A DNA stretch of 17,745 bases from CAVWDI01 sp046259385 (GTDB lineage: Bacteria; Chloroflexota; Anaerolineae; Anaerolineales; UBA4823): positions 1-17,745 of the forward strand of contig JBJYWI010000103.1 of assembly GCA_046259385.1 (NCBI GenBank). Reading direction: 5' to 3'. The position numbers and the translations under genes are program-made. The notes beneath the pieces were generated by a model that saw only the letters and a program-made list of their open reading frames with translations, was not told the DNA's origin and did no database searches. Positions 6,959-13,811 of the stretch are shown one piece after another (position 1 is the first letter of the stretch; every line of letters starts with the position of its first letter).

Positions 6959-7336
6959 ATGACCATTAATCAGGAGCCGCTTCGCCCATCTCGCAACATC
7001 GATGCCCTTGGATGGAAGTGGATGCGTTACAGCGCCTTTCTGCTCATCCCGCTGGTCTGGATCCACTCTATCATCCAGGCTCTGATCACCGGAGGGCACA
7101 ACCTAAGCCTGGAATACGTGCAGATGCGCTGGTTATACCTGGGTTGGCGTGTTTATGATATCTTCCTGCTTGGCTTTGCCTTTTCACACGGCGTTAACGG
7201 CTTGCGTCAGGTGCTGTTGGATTACATAAAACCGGAGTGGATACGGAAAGGCCTCAATCCGCTTATGTTCTTATTGTGGATTGTTTTTACAGCGATCGGT
7301 GCAATCGCTATCATTGGTGGTGTCCGGATGCCATAG
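6959..7336 (+). CDS. sdhD: SdhD-like membrane anchor subunit of complex II
   Basis: This 125-residue three-helix anchor (helices about 22-44, 60-83, 100-121) starts with a soluble N-terminus ending GWKWMRYSAF, typical of SdhD. The second helix ends SHGVNGLRQVLLDYIKP: His77 corresponds to the second haem-b ligand and Asp88-Tyr89 to the D82-Y83 quinone-site pair of E. coli SdhD. It should pair with the SdhC-like product to build a haem- and quinone-binding platform. The ATG lies 9 bases after the sdhC stop, with GGAGAGG overlapping that stop, so the two are almost surely co-translated. After it comes a 64-base gap and the prenyltransferase, not sdhA or sdhB. The pair could serve SdhAB encoded elsewhere or a different partner. 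Confidence 0.85.
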   Translation: MTINQEPLRPSRNIDALGWKWMRYSAFLLIPLVWIHSIIQALITGGHNLSLEYVQMRWLYLGWRVYDIFLLGFAFSHGVNGLRQVLLDYIKPEWIRKGLNPLMFLLWIVFTAIGAIAIIGGVRMP

Positions 7337-7400
7337 CTTCCAGGTACTCCAAACAAATCGAACACGCTTGATTATTCTTGTAGAAAGAGGAGACTATCCA

Positions 7401-8441
7401 ATGAAAATTAATTTTGCTATGTGGAAGACTGCTTTGTGGACCCTGGTGAAAATGGATAAGAAAGAAGAATGGGATCAGCTTGACGTCATCTCCAAATGGT
7501 TGATCGCCACCCGTTCAGCAGTGACTTTGGTGACGATCTATTCCTGTATCATCGCTGGGCTTCTGACTTTGCGAGATGGTTATTTCAAATTTTTTCCCTG
7601 GTTGATTATCACGCTCGGTCTTTTCATTGCCCACGGGACCAATAACTTGCTGAACGACTATACTGATTACGTTCGTGGCGTTGATAAAGACAACTATTTC
7701 CGCACACAGTATGGAGTCCACCCACTAGTACAGGGATTTTGGACCAAGCGCCAGCAACTGCAGTGGTTTGCTGCCAGTGGATTTCTAGCAGTTCTTGCGG
7801 GAATTTACGCGCTGTTCTACTCACATTTTTCCCCCATCGTCATTGGACTTTTTGCCCTGGGCGCGCTGGTGCTGCTGCTGTATACCTGGCCGCTAAAGTA
7901 CCTGGCTCTCGGCGAACTATTCATTTTCCTGATTTGGGGTCCAATCATGGTTGTTGGTGTTTATACAGTCCTGGCAAAGGGCTGGACTGAGAACGCGTGG
8001 TTGGTAGCCCTGGCAGGCGTTCCCTTTGGCCTGAGCGTTGTCAGCATCAATGTCGGTAAACACATCGATAAATTGATAGACGATAAGCAAAAGGGTGTGG
8101 GTACCATGCCGGTAAGACTTGGTGAGAAAGCTGCCCGCTATATCAATATAGCTTCTATGGTTCTTATATATGTCGTGATTGTCTATCTAATTTTTGTGCC
8201 GCGCTACTTTACTCCCATCATGCTAATCGTCTTCCTGGCCGGGAAAAAATTGCTGGTAGCTCTGGGTGTGCTCGCAAAGCCGCGTCCCGCAGAACCGCCC
8301 GAAGGTTACCCTTTATGGCCAACCTGGTTTTCGGCTTTCAACTTCTCCCACAATCGCTCGTTTGGCGGCTTGTTTATCTTGGGATTGGCAGTAGATACAT
8401 TATTGCGCATCTTCTTGCCAGCCTTTTGGCCATTGAGATAA
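7401..8441 (+). CDS. UbiA-family prenyltransferase (MenA-like)
   Basis: This 346-residue membrane enzyme of the UbiA superfamily transfers a polyprenyl chain to an aromatic acceptor. The first Asp-rich motif is N81-NLLNDYTDYVRGVD-95; the second is HIDKLIDDKQKG (Asp223, Asp227, Asp228) followed by TMPVRLG. The segment KYLALGELFIFLIWGPIMVVG is very like 1,4-dihydroxy-2-naphthoate polyprenyltransferases (MenA), so menaquinone synthesis is the most likely role, fitting the quinol oxidase and quinone-site anchors upstream. About 33 soluble residues precede the first helix and a long tail follows the usual end, somewhat above the typical 290-310 residues. The ATG has AGAGGAG 8 bases upstream. No other men genes are in the window, and a different acceptor cannot be excluded. 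Confidence 0.85.
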   Translation: MKINFAMWKTALWTLVKMDKKEEWDQLDVISKWLIATRSAVTLVTIYSCIIAGLLTLRDGYFKFFPWLIITLGLFIAHGTNNLLNDYTDYVRGVDKDNYFRTQYGVHPLVQGFWTKRQQLQWFAASGFLAVLAGIYALFYSHFSPIVIGLFALGALVLLLYTWPLKYLALGELFIFLIWGPIMVVGVYTVLAKGWTENAWLVALAGVPFGLSVVSINVGKHIDKLIDDKQKGVGTMPVRLGEKAARYINIASMVLIYVVIVYLIFVPRYFTPIMLIVFLAGKKLLVALGVLAKPRPAEPPEGYPLWPTWFSAFNFSHNRSFGGLFILGLAVDTLLRIFLPAFWPLR

Positions 8442-8500
8442 AGCGCAGTAAATGAATTTGGAAATTGACCGAGATGCTCAAAGGAGCGATATAGTAAGAA

Positions 8501-8554
8501 ACCGACCTGTGGACCGCCGGATGGCAGGGTTGACTGCCAGACGATTGAGTCGGT
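8501..8554. repeat. Nested inverted repeats between convergent genes
   Basis: Outer arms ACCGAC (8501-8506) and GTCGGT (8549-8554) enclose a perfect inner hairpin, TGGCAG (8522-8527) with CTGCCA (8534-8539), which has a 6-base loop. The element lies between the convergent prenyltransferase and quinone oxidoreductase genes. No T-run follows on either strand, so a terminator role is possible but not shown. Confidence 0.4.
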
Positions 8555-8584
8555 GCCTGTGACGAGAGCGATCCTGCCTGCCAT
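8540..8584 (-). pseudogene. Possible N-terminal stub of a short-chain dehydrogenase
   Basis: Reading on the minus strand from the ATG at 8584, the first residues are MAGRIALVTGT, which match the opening strand and first nucleotide-binding glycines of classical short-chain dehydrogenases (GRxALVTG). The expected continuation xxGIG is missing: the frame goes on DSIVWQSTLPSGG and then through sequence opposite the 3' end of the prenyltransferase. The stub begins 33 bases after the stop of the preceding minus-strand gene, a spacing like the 36 bases between the two genes before it. I infer a truncated last operon gene; chance similarity over about ten residues remains possible. The left boundary is approximate. 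Confidence 0.35.
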
Positions 8585-8617
8585 GTTTTTCTGCCTTTGC
8601 CGTTTTTGACCTATCCC

Positions 8618-9574
8618 TTAAACAGCAACAACCACTCTGCCGCGAGTATGTTCGTTTTTGTAATAGCGGAATGCATCAGCAGTTCTTTCCAGAGGGAAGG
8701 GGCTGTCCGTGACCGGCTCAAGCTTCCCTGCTACAAGCAGCGATTTAAACAACTTCTTTATCTCGGGTTTCGGTTCGATTGGGGGCATCGGGACCATTTT
8801 CTGGTCGCTTGTCAGGGATACCCATTTCCCAACCAGCAAATTGGCTGGTGAAAAAGCGGTTGTGATAAAAACCCCGCTGGGTTTTAATACCCGCCGGCAG
8901 TCTGCGAAGGAGCGGACACCAGCCACATCGAAGACCAGGTCGTAGCGGGTATTTTCCAGTTTGAAATCTTTCTGTGTGTAATCAATCACCTGATCAGCGC
9001 CAAGCGACCGCACAAGCTCGAGATTACCCGTGCTGCAAACACCGGTCACCCTTGCGCCGAAATGCCTGGCAATCTGCACTGCCAGGGTGCCCACGCCGCC
9101 TGAAGCACCGTTGATTAATACCTCCTGTCCGGATTGGATTCCTCCCAGTTCGACCAGACAAATCAGGGCGGTCATCGCCGAGAATTGAAGGGCAGCCGCT
9201 TGCTCAAAGGTCATGCTGGCAGGTTTTAACCAAAGTTCGCCTACCGGCAAGGTTGCATACTCGGCATAGCCTCCACTGTTGGGGCTCCTGCCGAATACTT
9301 CATCGCCCGGTTTGTATCCAGTGGCGTTTACCCCGACTGATTCCACTCGTCCGGAAAATTCAATGCCGGGTATTTTATTCTTGGGACTGAGCAACCCGCC
9401 CGCAATGATCCGCGCCAGGAAAGGTTCCCCGGTCATAAAATGCCAGTCGGTCGGCGTTACAGCTGCCGCATGGACTTTTAACAGCACTTCATCCTCCCCG
9501 GCTGTTGGCTTTTCGACCTCGCTGAGTTGAAGTACATCCGGAGGTCCGTATTTTTGGTAAACAATTGCTTTCAT
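8618..9574 (-). CDS. Zinc-free MDR quinone oxidoreductase-like enzyme
   Basis: This 318-residue cytoplasmic NAD(P)H-dependent enzyme belongs to the medium-chain dehydrogenase/reductase superfamily. The GroES-like N-terminal domain starts MKAIVYQKYGPPDVLQL and contains VTPTDWHFMTG and PGIEFSGRVESVG. The Rossmann part has NGASGGVG near residues 155-162 and ends TRGRVVVAV. The zinc-binding Cys/His set of alcohol dehydrogenases is absent, as in quinone oxidoreductases and zeta-crystallins. Substrate is unknown: a quinone, enone or similar electrophile is likely. The ATG at 9574 has GGGGAG about 7 bases upstream; an in-frame TTG at 9607 is not favoured. The NmrA-like gene upstream ends 36 bases before this start, so the two are probably cotranscribed. 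Confidence 0.88.
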   Translation of the reverse strand: MKAIVYQKYGPPDVLQLSEVEKPTAGEDEVLLKVHAAAVTPTDWHFMTGEPFLARIIAGGLLSPKNKIPGIEFSGRVESVGVNATGYKPGDEVFGRSPNSGGYAEYATLPVGELWLKPASMTFEQAAALQFSAMTALICLVELGGIQSGQEVLINGASGGVGTLAVQIARHFGARVTGVCSTGNLELVRSLGADQVIDYTQKDFKLENTRYDLVFDVAGVRSFADCRRVLKPSGVFITTAFSPANLLVGKWVSLTSDQKMVPMPPIEPKPEIKKLFKSLLVAGKLEPVTDSPFPLERTADAFRYYKNEHTRGRVVVAV

Positions 9575-9610
9575 TCTCCGCTCCCCGATCAATAATTTTC
9601 CCTGCAAGGA

Positions 9611-10465
9611 CTATCCGCAAGGCTGATCCTTTTGTTTTTTGATCCACTCTTCCAGGGTGGTTGCGGGGGCTCCAAACAGGTCATTGGTTTCACCTGGATC
9701 ACCCATCTCTCTAACGTGGTCAAAATAATCGATTAACTGCAGCGCCTCCTGTAACCGTTTGCGCTTGGTAATCCATGCGAATATTTTTGCCTGCCGGAGT
9801 GTGAAGCGGATAATCTTCAGGTTGGGGTAGTTGGAAGATAGGTAAAGGTTTAAAGCCTCCGGGAGGGTGAATGCCTGAGGACCGTGGACAAATAGCTTTT
9901 TACCAAGTGCGCGTTGATCGTCATAGGAATCAGCCAGGATGCGCCCAAAATCGGATGCCGCAAAAAAGTGCAGTGGAGGAGGATTCCTGCCGGTAATCAC
10001 CACCGCGCGGTCTCCGTGTACAAAGTTCTTGAGCGTTTCCATCACCCAGGTCGGACAGAAAATAACATACGGAATTCCGCACTCACGCAGGGTTGATTCG
10101 CAGCGCAGCTTGATATCAATCATATCAAACCAGCGGTTCTGTTCAAAGGCAGTTGTAGCGGATACATAGGTTACGCGCTCCAGCTCGGTCTCCGCTCCAA
10201 GTTCAAACAGGTGCTGGACGGCTTGCAGCTCGGACGCCGGGGTCAGGTTGATATGTGCCGCCTGGCAGCCGTCTAATCCAGCCTGGATATCTGCTTTATC
10301 CCGAGCATCGCCTTCAAAAACATCGACCGCATCTCCGAACAGGCGTCTGGCTTTCTCAGCTCTGCGTGTCAATACTCGCACCCGGTGACCTTTTTTCAGC
10401 AGAGCGTGGGTCGCCGGCTTGCCCAGCATCCCCGTCGCTCCCAGCACCAGAATAGCCTTTTTCAT
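9611..10465 (-). CDS. NmrA-like NAD(P)-binding protein (atypical SDR)
   Basis: This 284-residue cytoplasmic protein starts MKKAILVLGATGMLGKP, with the GATGxLG dinucleotide-binding loop and a following basic RVLTRR that suggests NADP preference. Later family features are VFEGDARD, RVTYVSATTAF and IPYVIFCPTWVME. The usual SDR Tyr-xxx-Lys pair is not seen; the matching region reads IDIKLRCE, as in atypical SDRs of the NmrA/HSCARG type, so it may be a reductase or a redox-sensing NADP-binding protein. The ATG at 10465 lacks a strong ribosome-binding site (only AGAAAAG); an in-frame TTG at 10504 is the alternative. It precedes the MDR gene by 36 bases. A 231-base gap separates it from the related gene upstream. 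Confidence 0.82.
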   Translation of the reverse strand: MKKAILVLGATGMLGKPATHALLKKGHRVRVLTRRAEKARRLFGDAVDVFEGDARDKADIQAGLDGCQAAHINLTPASELQAVQHLFELGAETELERVTYVSATTAFEQNRWFDMIDIKLRCESTLRECGIPYVIFCPTWVMETLKNFVHGDRAVVITGRNPPPLHFFAASDFGRILADSYDDQRALGKKLFVHGPQAFTLPEALNLYLSSNYPNLKIIRFTLRQAKIFAWITKRKRLQEALQLIDYFDHVREMGDPGETNDLFGAPATTLEEWIKKQKDQPCG

Positions 10466-10696
10466 ATTTATGCTTTTCTTATATATATCTAAATCACGAC
10501 CCAATGATCCTGTGGGTCTGAAACAGTTTACGATATTCCCCTGGATGGACGTTCTGCCTGCTGCCCGGGCATCTCTAGGTGCCGTTCGACTGCTGCTTGT
10601 TTAGAAATCCTCCCGCATTTTGGATTTTGTATGACGCTCCTACAGGTATTATATTTCCATCCAAAAGATAGCGCTGCAAGAAATTGGCTAGTGCAA

Positions 10697-11569
10697 TCAG
10701 CTTGTACTCTCCCTCAGCGTCCGCTCAAGAAAAGCATAGAAATCTCCTGGAGGCCGCCCGAGCAGTCCTTCCAGCACACGCGGGTTGCCGCTCAGCCCAA
10801 ATTCTTCGTAATAGCGGAACATCTTGACCAGCGCCTCTACCTGGTAGCCTCCCAACCCCTTTGAGCGCGCTTCCGTTTCCCATTTCTCCAGCGGGATAAA
10901 TTCGAACTCAACCTGGAAGCCTAGCAGCCGGCTCAGAATTTCGCATACCTCAAGTGGGGTCAGGTTGTCCGGACCGCACAGCTCGTACACCGCCTGGGAA
11001 TGACCTGGCTCGCACAGCACGGCTGCAGCTGCCTCGGCTATATCCTCCAGGTCAACCGCGTTCAGGCGCGCCTCGCCGCTGTAGGGCAGGCGGTATTTGC
11101 GCTCATCCCGGATGGGTGCCAGGTAGGGCAGGATGTTCTGCATGTAAGGGGCTGGCTGCAGGATTGTGTAATCCAGTCCGGATTCAAACAGCATTTCCTC
11201 GACCCGCATCTTGTTCCAGTGGTGCGGCATAGCCTCAATCTGGGGGTGGATCACGGAATGGTAGACAAAGCGTTTGACACCCGCAGAGCGAGCTGCCCGT
11301 ATAACGGTTTCTCCAATAGCGGTTTCGTCCGGGGAGACGTTTGGGGGGATATGGTAGACCGCGCTGGCGCCATTAACTACCCATTCCATCGCCTCAGGTG
11401 AGCGCATGTCACCGGCAACAATCTCCTCCCGACCGCAGCCCTGCAGGGACCGCATCCGTCCCCCGCGCCGGACAAGCGCCCTGATTTTAACCCCCCGTTT
11501 TCGAAGCGCAGCGATGACAGCCCGGCCGGTTTTACCCCCCGAACCAGTGACAAGAATCATTTCATCCAT
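10697..11569 (-). CDS. NmrA-like NAD(P)-binding reductase (TGSGGKTG type)
   Basis: This 290-residue cytoplasmic protein starts MDEMILVTGSGGKTGRAV, a glycine-rich dinucleotide loop of the NmrA / SDR_a5 group, followed by IRALVRRGGR, which is consistent with NADP binding. Further features are IVAGDMRSPEAM, VKRFVYHSVIHPQ, LDYTILQPAPYMQNIL and a C-terminal GCGPDN-like turn (ELCGPDNLTPLEV). A classical SDR active-site Tyr-xxx-Lys is not apparent. Quinone or enone reduction and NADP sensing are both known in this family. The ATG at 11569 directly abuts the TAA of the acetyltransferase gene (TAAATG), with only a weak GGGAT before it, pointing to translational coupling. It is only distantly similar to the NmrA-like product at 9611-10465. 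Confidence 0.87.
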   Translation of the reverse strand: MDEMILVTGSGGKTGRAVIAALRKRGVKIRALVRRGGRMRSLQGCGREEIVAGDMRSPEAMEWVVNGASAVYHIPPNVSPDETAIGETVIRAARSAGVKRFVYHSVIHPQIEAMPHHWNKMRVEEMLFESGLDYTILQPAPYMQNILPYLAPIRDERKYRLPYSGEARLNAVDLEDIAEAAAAVLCEPGHSQAVYELCGPDNLTPLEVCEILSRLLGFQVEFEFIPLEKWETEARSKGLGGYQVEALVKMFRYYEEFGLSGNPRVLEGLLGRPPGDFYAFLERTLRESTS

Positions 11570-12214
11570 TTATCCCATTTTGAGATACAAATCCGGGTTG
11601 TCAAAATAGTCCTGAACAATCTGGAAGTAGCGCCCCATGTGGATGCCGTCCATCAGCGCGTGGTGAGCCTGCACACTCAGGGGGATCTTCAGGCGGTCGC
11701 CCTCCTGGAAAAATTTTCCCCAGGCGAAGCGCGGTATCGAGTCGATATTTTTGAGATCGAGCGGGTGTATCATGCTGGTAAAGGATACCCACGGGAGAGA
11801 GGTCATATACAGGTAATCGTCCCGGCCGGGCACGTTCTCTACTGCGGGATTCTCTTTAACGCTTGCATAGCGTTCAGCAGCATGCGCCGCAAATACAGAA
11901 AAATCGTCTGAGTATTCCAGTTCACAAAAGCTGAAAAGATCGCCTTCAGTCAGGACAGTGACAGAGGGATGGACGGAGTCGTGCTCGACCACTTCGTCAC
12001 CGCGCATGCGGTAGCGGAACTCGGTGATCTCGTTGGCTGCCCGGCTCAGGGCGTACACAAACGCGATCGTAAATGTGCTCCCGCTGAGCTTGGCTTTGGG
12101 ATAAAAAGCGCTGATATCCATGTTCGCGCACAGGCTGAAATGCGGGTAAGAAAAATCCTTCAGGAAGTTGTACTGCTGGCGTCGGGGCCAATTATCCAGG
12201 TCAACAATACGCAT
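11570..12214 (-). CDS. cat: Chloramphenicol acetyltransferase (CAT family)
   Basis: This 214-residue protein has the normal length for the trimeric classical CAT family (about 207-220). The active-site motif AHHALMDGIHMGRYF contains HHxxxDG (His184-His185, Asp189), with His185 the general base that activates the acceptor hydroxyl for acetyl transfer from acetyl-CoA. The stretch LPWVSFTSM carries Ser147 at the place of the oxyanion-stabilising Ser148. EFRYRMRGDEVVEHD and the N-terminal FSYPHFSLCANMDIS are also typical. Enzymes of this fold may acetylate chloramphenicol or other alcohols, so resistance is likely but not proven. The ATG has CGGAG 8 bases upstream. The downstream NmrA-like gene is coupled through TAAATG, and deoD ends 91 bases upstream. 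No mobile element flanks it, and it reads as chromosomal. Confidence 0.9.
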   Translation of the reverse strand: MRIVDLDNWPRRQQYNFLKDFSYPHFSLCANMDISAFYPKAKLSGSTFTIAFVYALSRAANEITEFRYRMRGDEVVEHDSVHPSVTVLTEGDLFSFCELEYSDDFSVFAAHAAERYASVKENPAVENVPGRDDYLYMTSLPWVSFTSMIHPLDLKNIDSIPRFAWGKFFQEGDRLKIPLSVQAHHALMDGIHMGRYFQIVQDYFDNPDLYLKMG

Positions 12215-12305
12215 GCTTCATCTCCGGGTTTATGCTCGAATTTCGGTATGAGTCTAATGAATATCCAGCCAATCCATTTCGGGCAGGAGGCAGGAAATGT
12301 TGTAT

Positions 12306-13016
12306 TTATCCATCCGGCGGCGCGATCTCAAGTGCGATCTCCGCCATGGTATTAAATCCTTTTTCACGCTGTTCAGCAGATGACGTTTCACCGGTCACAA
12401 GGCTGTCGCTGACTGTCAGTATCGAAAGTGCATCCACTTTGAACTTGGCACCCAGGGTATACAGCCCGGAGGTCTCCATTTCGCACACCAGGGCGCCGTA
12501 ATCAGCCCAGATCTTCCACCAGTCAGGGTCATCGTTGTAAAAAGTATCGGAGGCGAACATGCCTCCCACGTAAACTTCCGCGCCGCGCTTTTTTGATTCC
12601 TGGTAAGCTTTCAGCAGCAGATCGAAGCTGGCGGTGGGGGCATAGTCCATCCCACTAAAACGTAGTTTATTGATATGTGAGTTGGTGGAGGAGGACATCG
12701 GCAGCACGATATCTCCGACCTTCAGAAACGGCTGCATTGCCCCGCAGGTCCCCACTCGCATCAGGGTGTCGACATTGTATTCTGTAACCATTTCATGCAC
12801 GTAGATCGAGAGGGTCGGTATCCCCATCCCGGAACCCATAACCGATACCCGCTTGCCCTTGTACTCCCCGGTGTATCCCAGCATGCCGCGCACCTGGTTG
12901 AAGCAGAACGCTTTATCCAGAAAGGTCTCAGCGAAATGTTTTGCCCGCAAGGGATCGCCGGGCAGCAGTACCGTCCGGGCGATATCACCCTGTTCTGCGC
13001 CGATATGGATGCTCAT
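12306..13016 (-). CDS. deoD: Purine nucleoside phosphorylase, DeoD type
   Basis: This 236-residue cytoplasmic enzyme cleaves purine (deoxy)ribonucleosides with phosphate to free base and (deoxy)ribose 1-phosphate in salvage. The residues fall at the same numbers as in the E. coli hexameric enzyme: His4, Gly20, Arg24, Arg43 (FNQVRG), Arg87 (RVGTCGA), Glu179-Met180-Glu181 (CEMET), Ser203-Asp204 (TVSDS) and Arg217. The catalytic and phosphate sites are therefore intact. Length fits the family (about 235-240). The ATG at 13016 has AAGGAGG 7 bases upstream, which rules out the longer start at 13034. The 128-base AT-rich gap upstream contains TATAAT on the minus strand (13099-13104) and probably its own promoter. 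No other deo genes are adjacent. Confidence 0.96.
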   Translation of the reverse strand: MSIHIGAEQGDIARTVLLPGDPLRAKHFAETFLDKAFCFNQVRGMLGYTGEYKGKRVSVMGSGMGIPTLSIYVHEMVTEYNVDTLMRVGTCGAMQPFLKVGDIVLPMSSSTNSHINKLRFSGMDYAPTASFDLLLKAYQESKKRGAEVYVGGMFASDTFYNDDPDWWKIWADYGALVCEMETSGLYTLGAKFKVDALSILTVSDSLVTGETSSAEQREKGFNTMAEIALEIAPPDG

Positions 13017-13098
13017 GCCTCGCCTCCTTTCCATCTCTTTTTGTCGCTGGGTAGCTTATAAATTGTCAAAAAAATCCGTTCTGTTTTTTTTATTGGTA

Positions 13099-13104
13099 AT
13101 TATA
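13099..13104 (-). promoter_or_regulatory. Possible -10 element of deoD
   Basis: TATAAT on the minus strand lies in the AT-rich gap upstream of deoD and would give a leader of about 75 bases. No convincing -35 hexamer is found at the usual distance, so the call is weak. Confidence 0.3.
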
Positions 13105-13144
13105 AATCTATTGCTTCCGATATAAAAAATTGTTCCGGTTTTTA

Positions 13145-13807
13145 TTATTCCAGATTGTAGTAATTAAACCGTTTCTGTTTTAGATGCGGCTTCCCTCTTT
13201 TAAAAGCGACTCTTCTGGAAAAGATGGGGCCGTCATAGACAAATGTATGAAACTCGCCGTTCTCCCCGCATGGGTCAACCGATTGGGGCAGTTCATCCAG
13301 CAGGTCACTGCGGTATTCCCGCCCGGCGAACCGCCCGACGAGCTGGTCCGTGTCCACGCATGTTATCACCGCCCGATAACCCAGATTAATAAAATCATGG
13401 CTGAGCGCATAGGTATCTCTGCCCCACAAGGGAAAAATTGCTTTGAGCCCGATTTGTTCCAGGTTTTGCTCGCGGTAGGCTCTTATCTCATCAAGGTAAA
13501 GGTCGCCGAAGACCACTCCGGTGATACCGTGTTCCTGCCAGCCCTCCATTGCTTGCTGCATGATCGTCTGGTATTGTTCTTCAGAACAACGATCTGGAAT
13601 TGTAACCACCGCAAGAGGGTAACCGAGCGATCTGGCCTGCGCTTCCAGCAGTTTCCTGGGTATCCCGTGCATGGTGACCCGGTCATCCTCTTCCGAAATA
13701 GAACTAAATAAAGCTGAGATGCTGTATCCCTCCGTTTTTTGGATTTCTTGAAGGGCGAGGGTGCAGTCCTTGCCGCCGCTCCATGCGACAATCAGGTTCT
13801 CTTTCAC
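13145..13807 (-). CDS. Dph6-type PP-loop ATPase (diphthine-ammonia ligase family)
   Basis: This cytoplasmic protein of about 220 residues belongs to the ATP pyrophosphatase (PP-loop, adenine-nucleotide alpha-hydrolase) superfamily. The PP-loop SGGKDCTLAL lies at residues 10-19. The mid-region GVVFGDLYLDEIR and PLWGRDT, and the C-terminal hallmark DPCGENGEFHTFVYDGP, are those of archaeal and eukaryotic Dph6, which amidates diphthine on EF-2. Bacteria lack diphthamide, so the bacterial substrate is unknown. An ATP-dependent amidation is the natural guess. The likely start is the GTG at 13807, 4 bases past the TGA of the DinB-type gene, without a clear ribosome-binding site; a TTG at 13849 inside the previous gene is the alternative. 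It forms a tight three-gene unit with 13812-14486 and 14483-14926. Confidence 0.85.
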   Translation of the reverse strand: MKENLIVAWSGGKDCTLALQEIQKTEGYSISALFSSISEEDDRVTMHGIPRKLLEAQARSLGYPLAVVTIPDRCSEEQYQTIMQQAMEGWQEHGITGVVFGDLYLDEIRAYREQNLEQIGLKAIFPLWGRDTYALSHDFINLGYRAVITCVDTDQLVGRFAGREYRSDLLDELPQSVDPCGENGEFHTFVYDGPIFSRRVAFKRGKPHLKQKRFNYYNLE

Positions 13808-13811
13808 TTTT

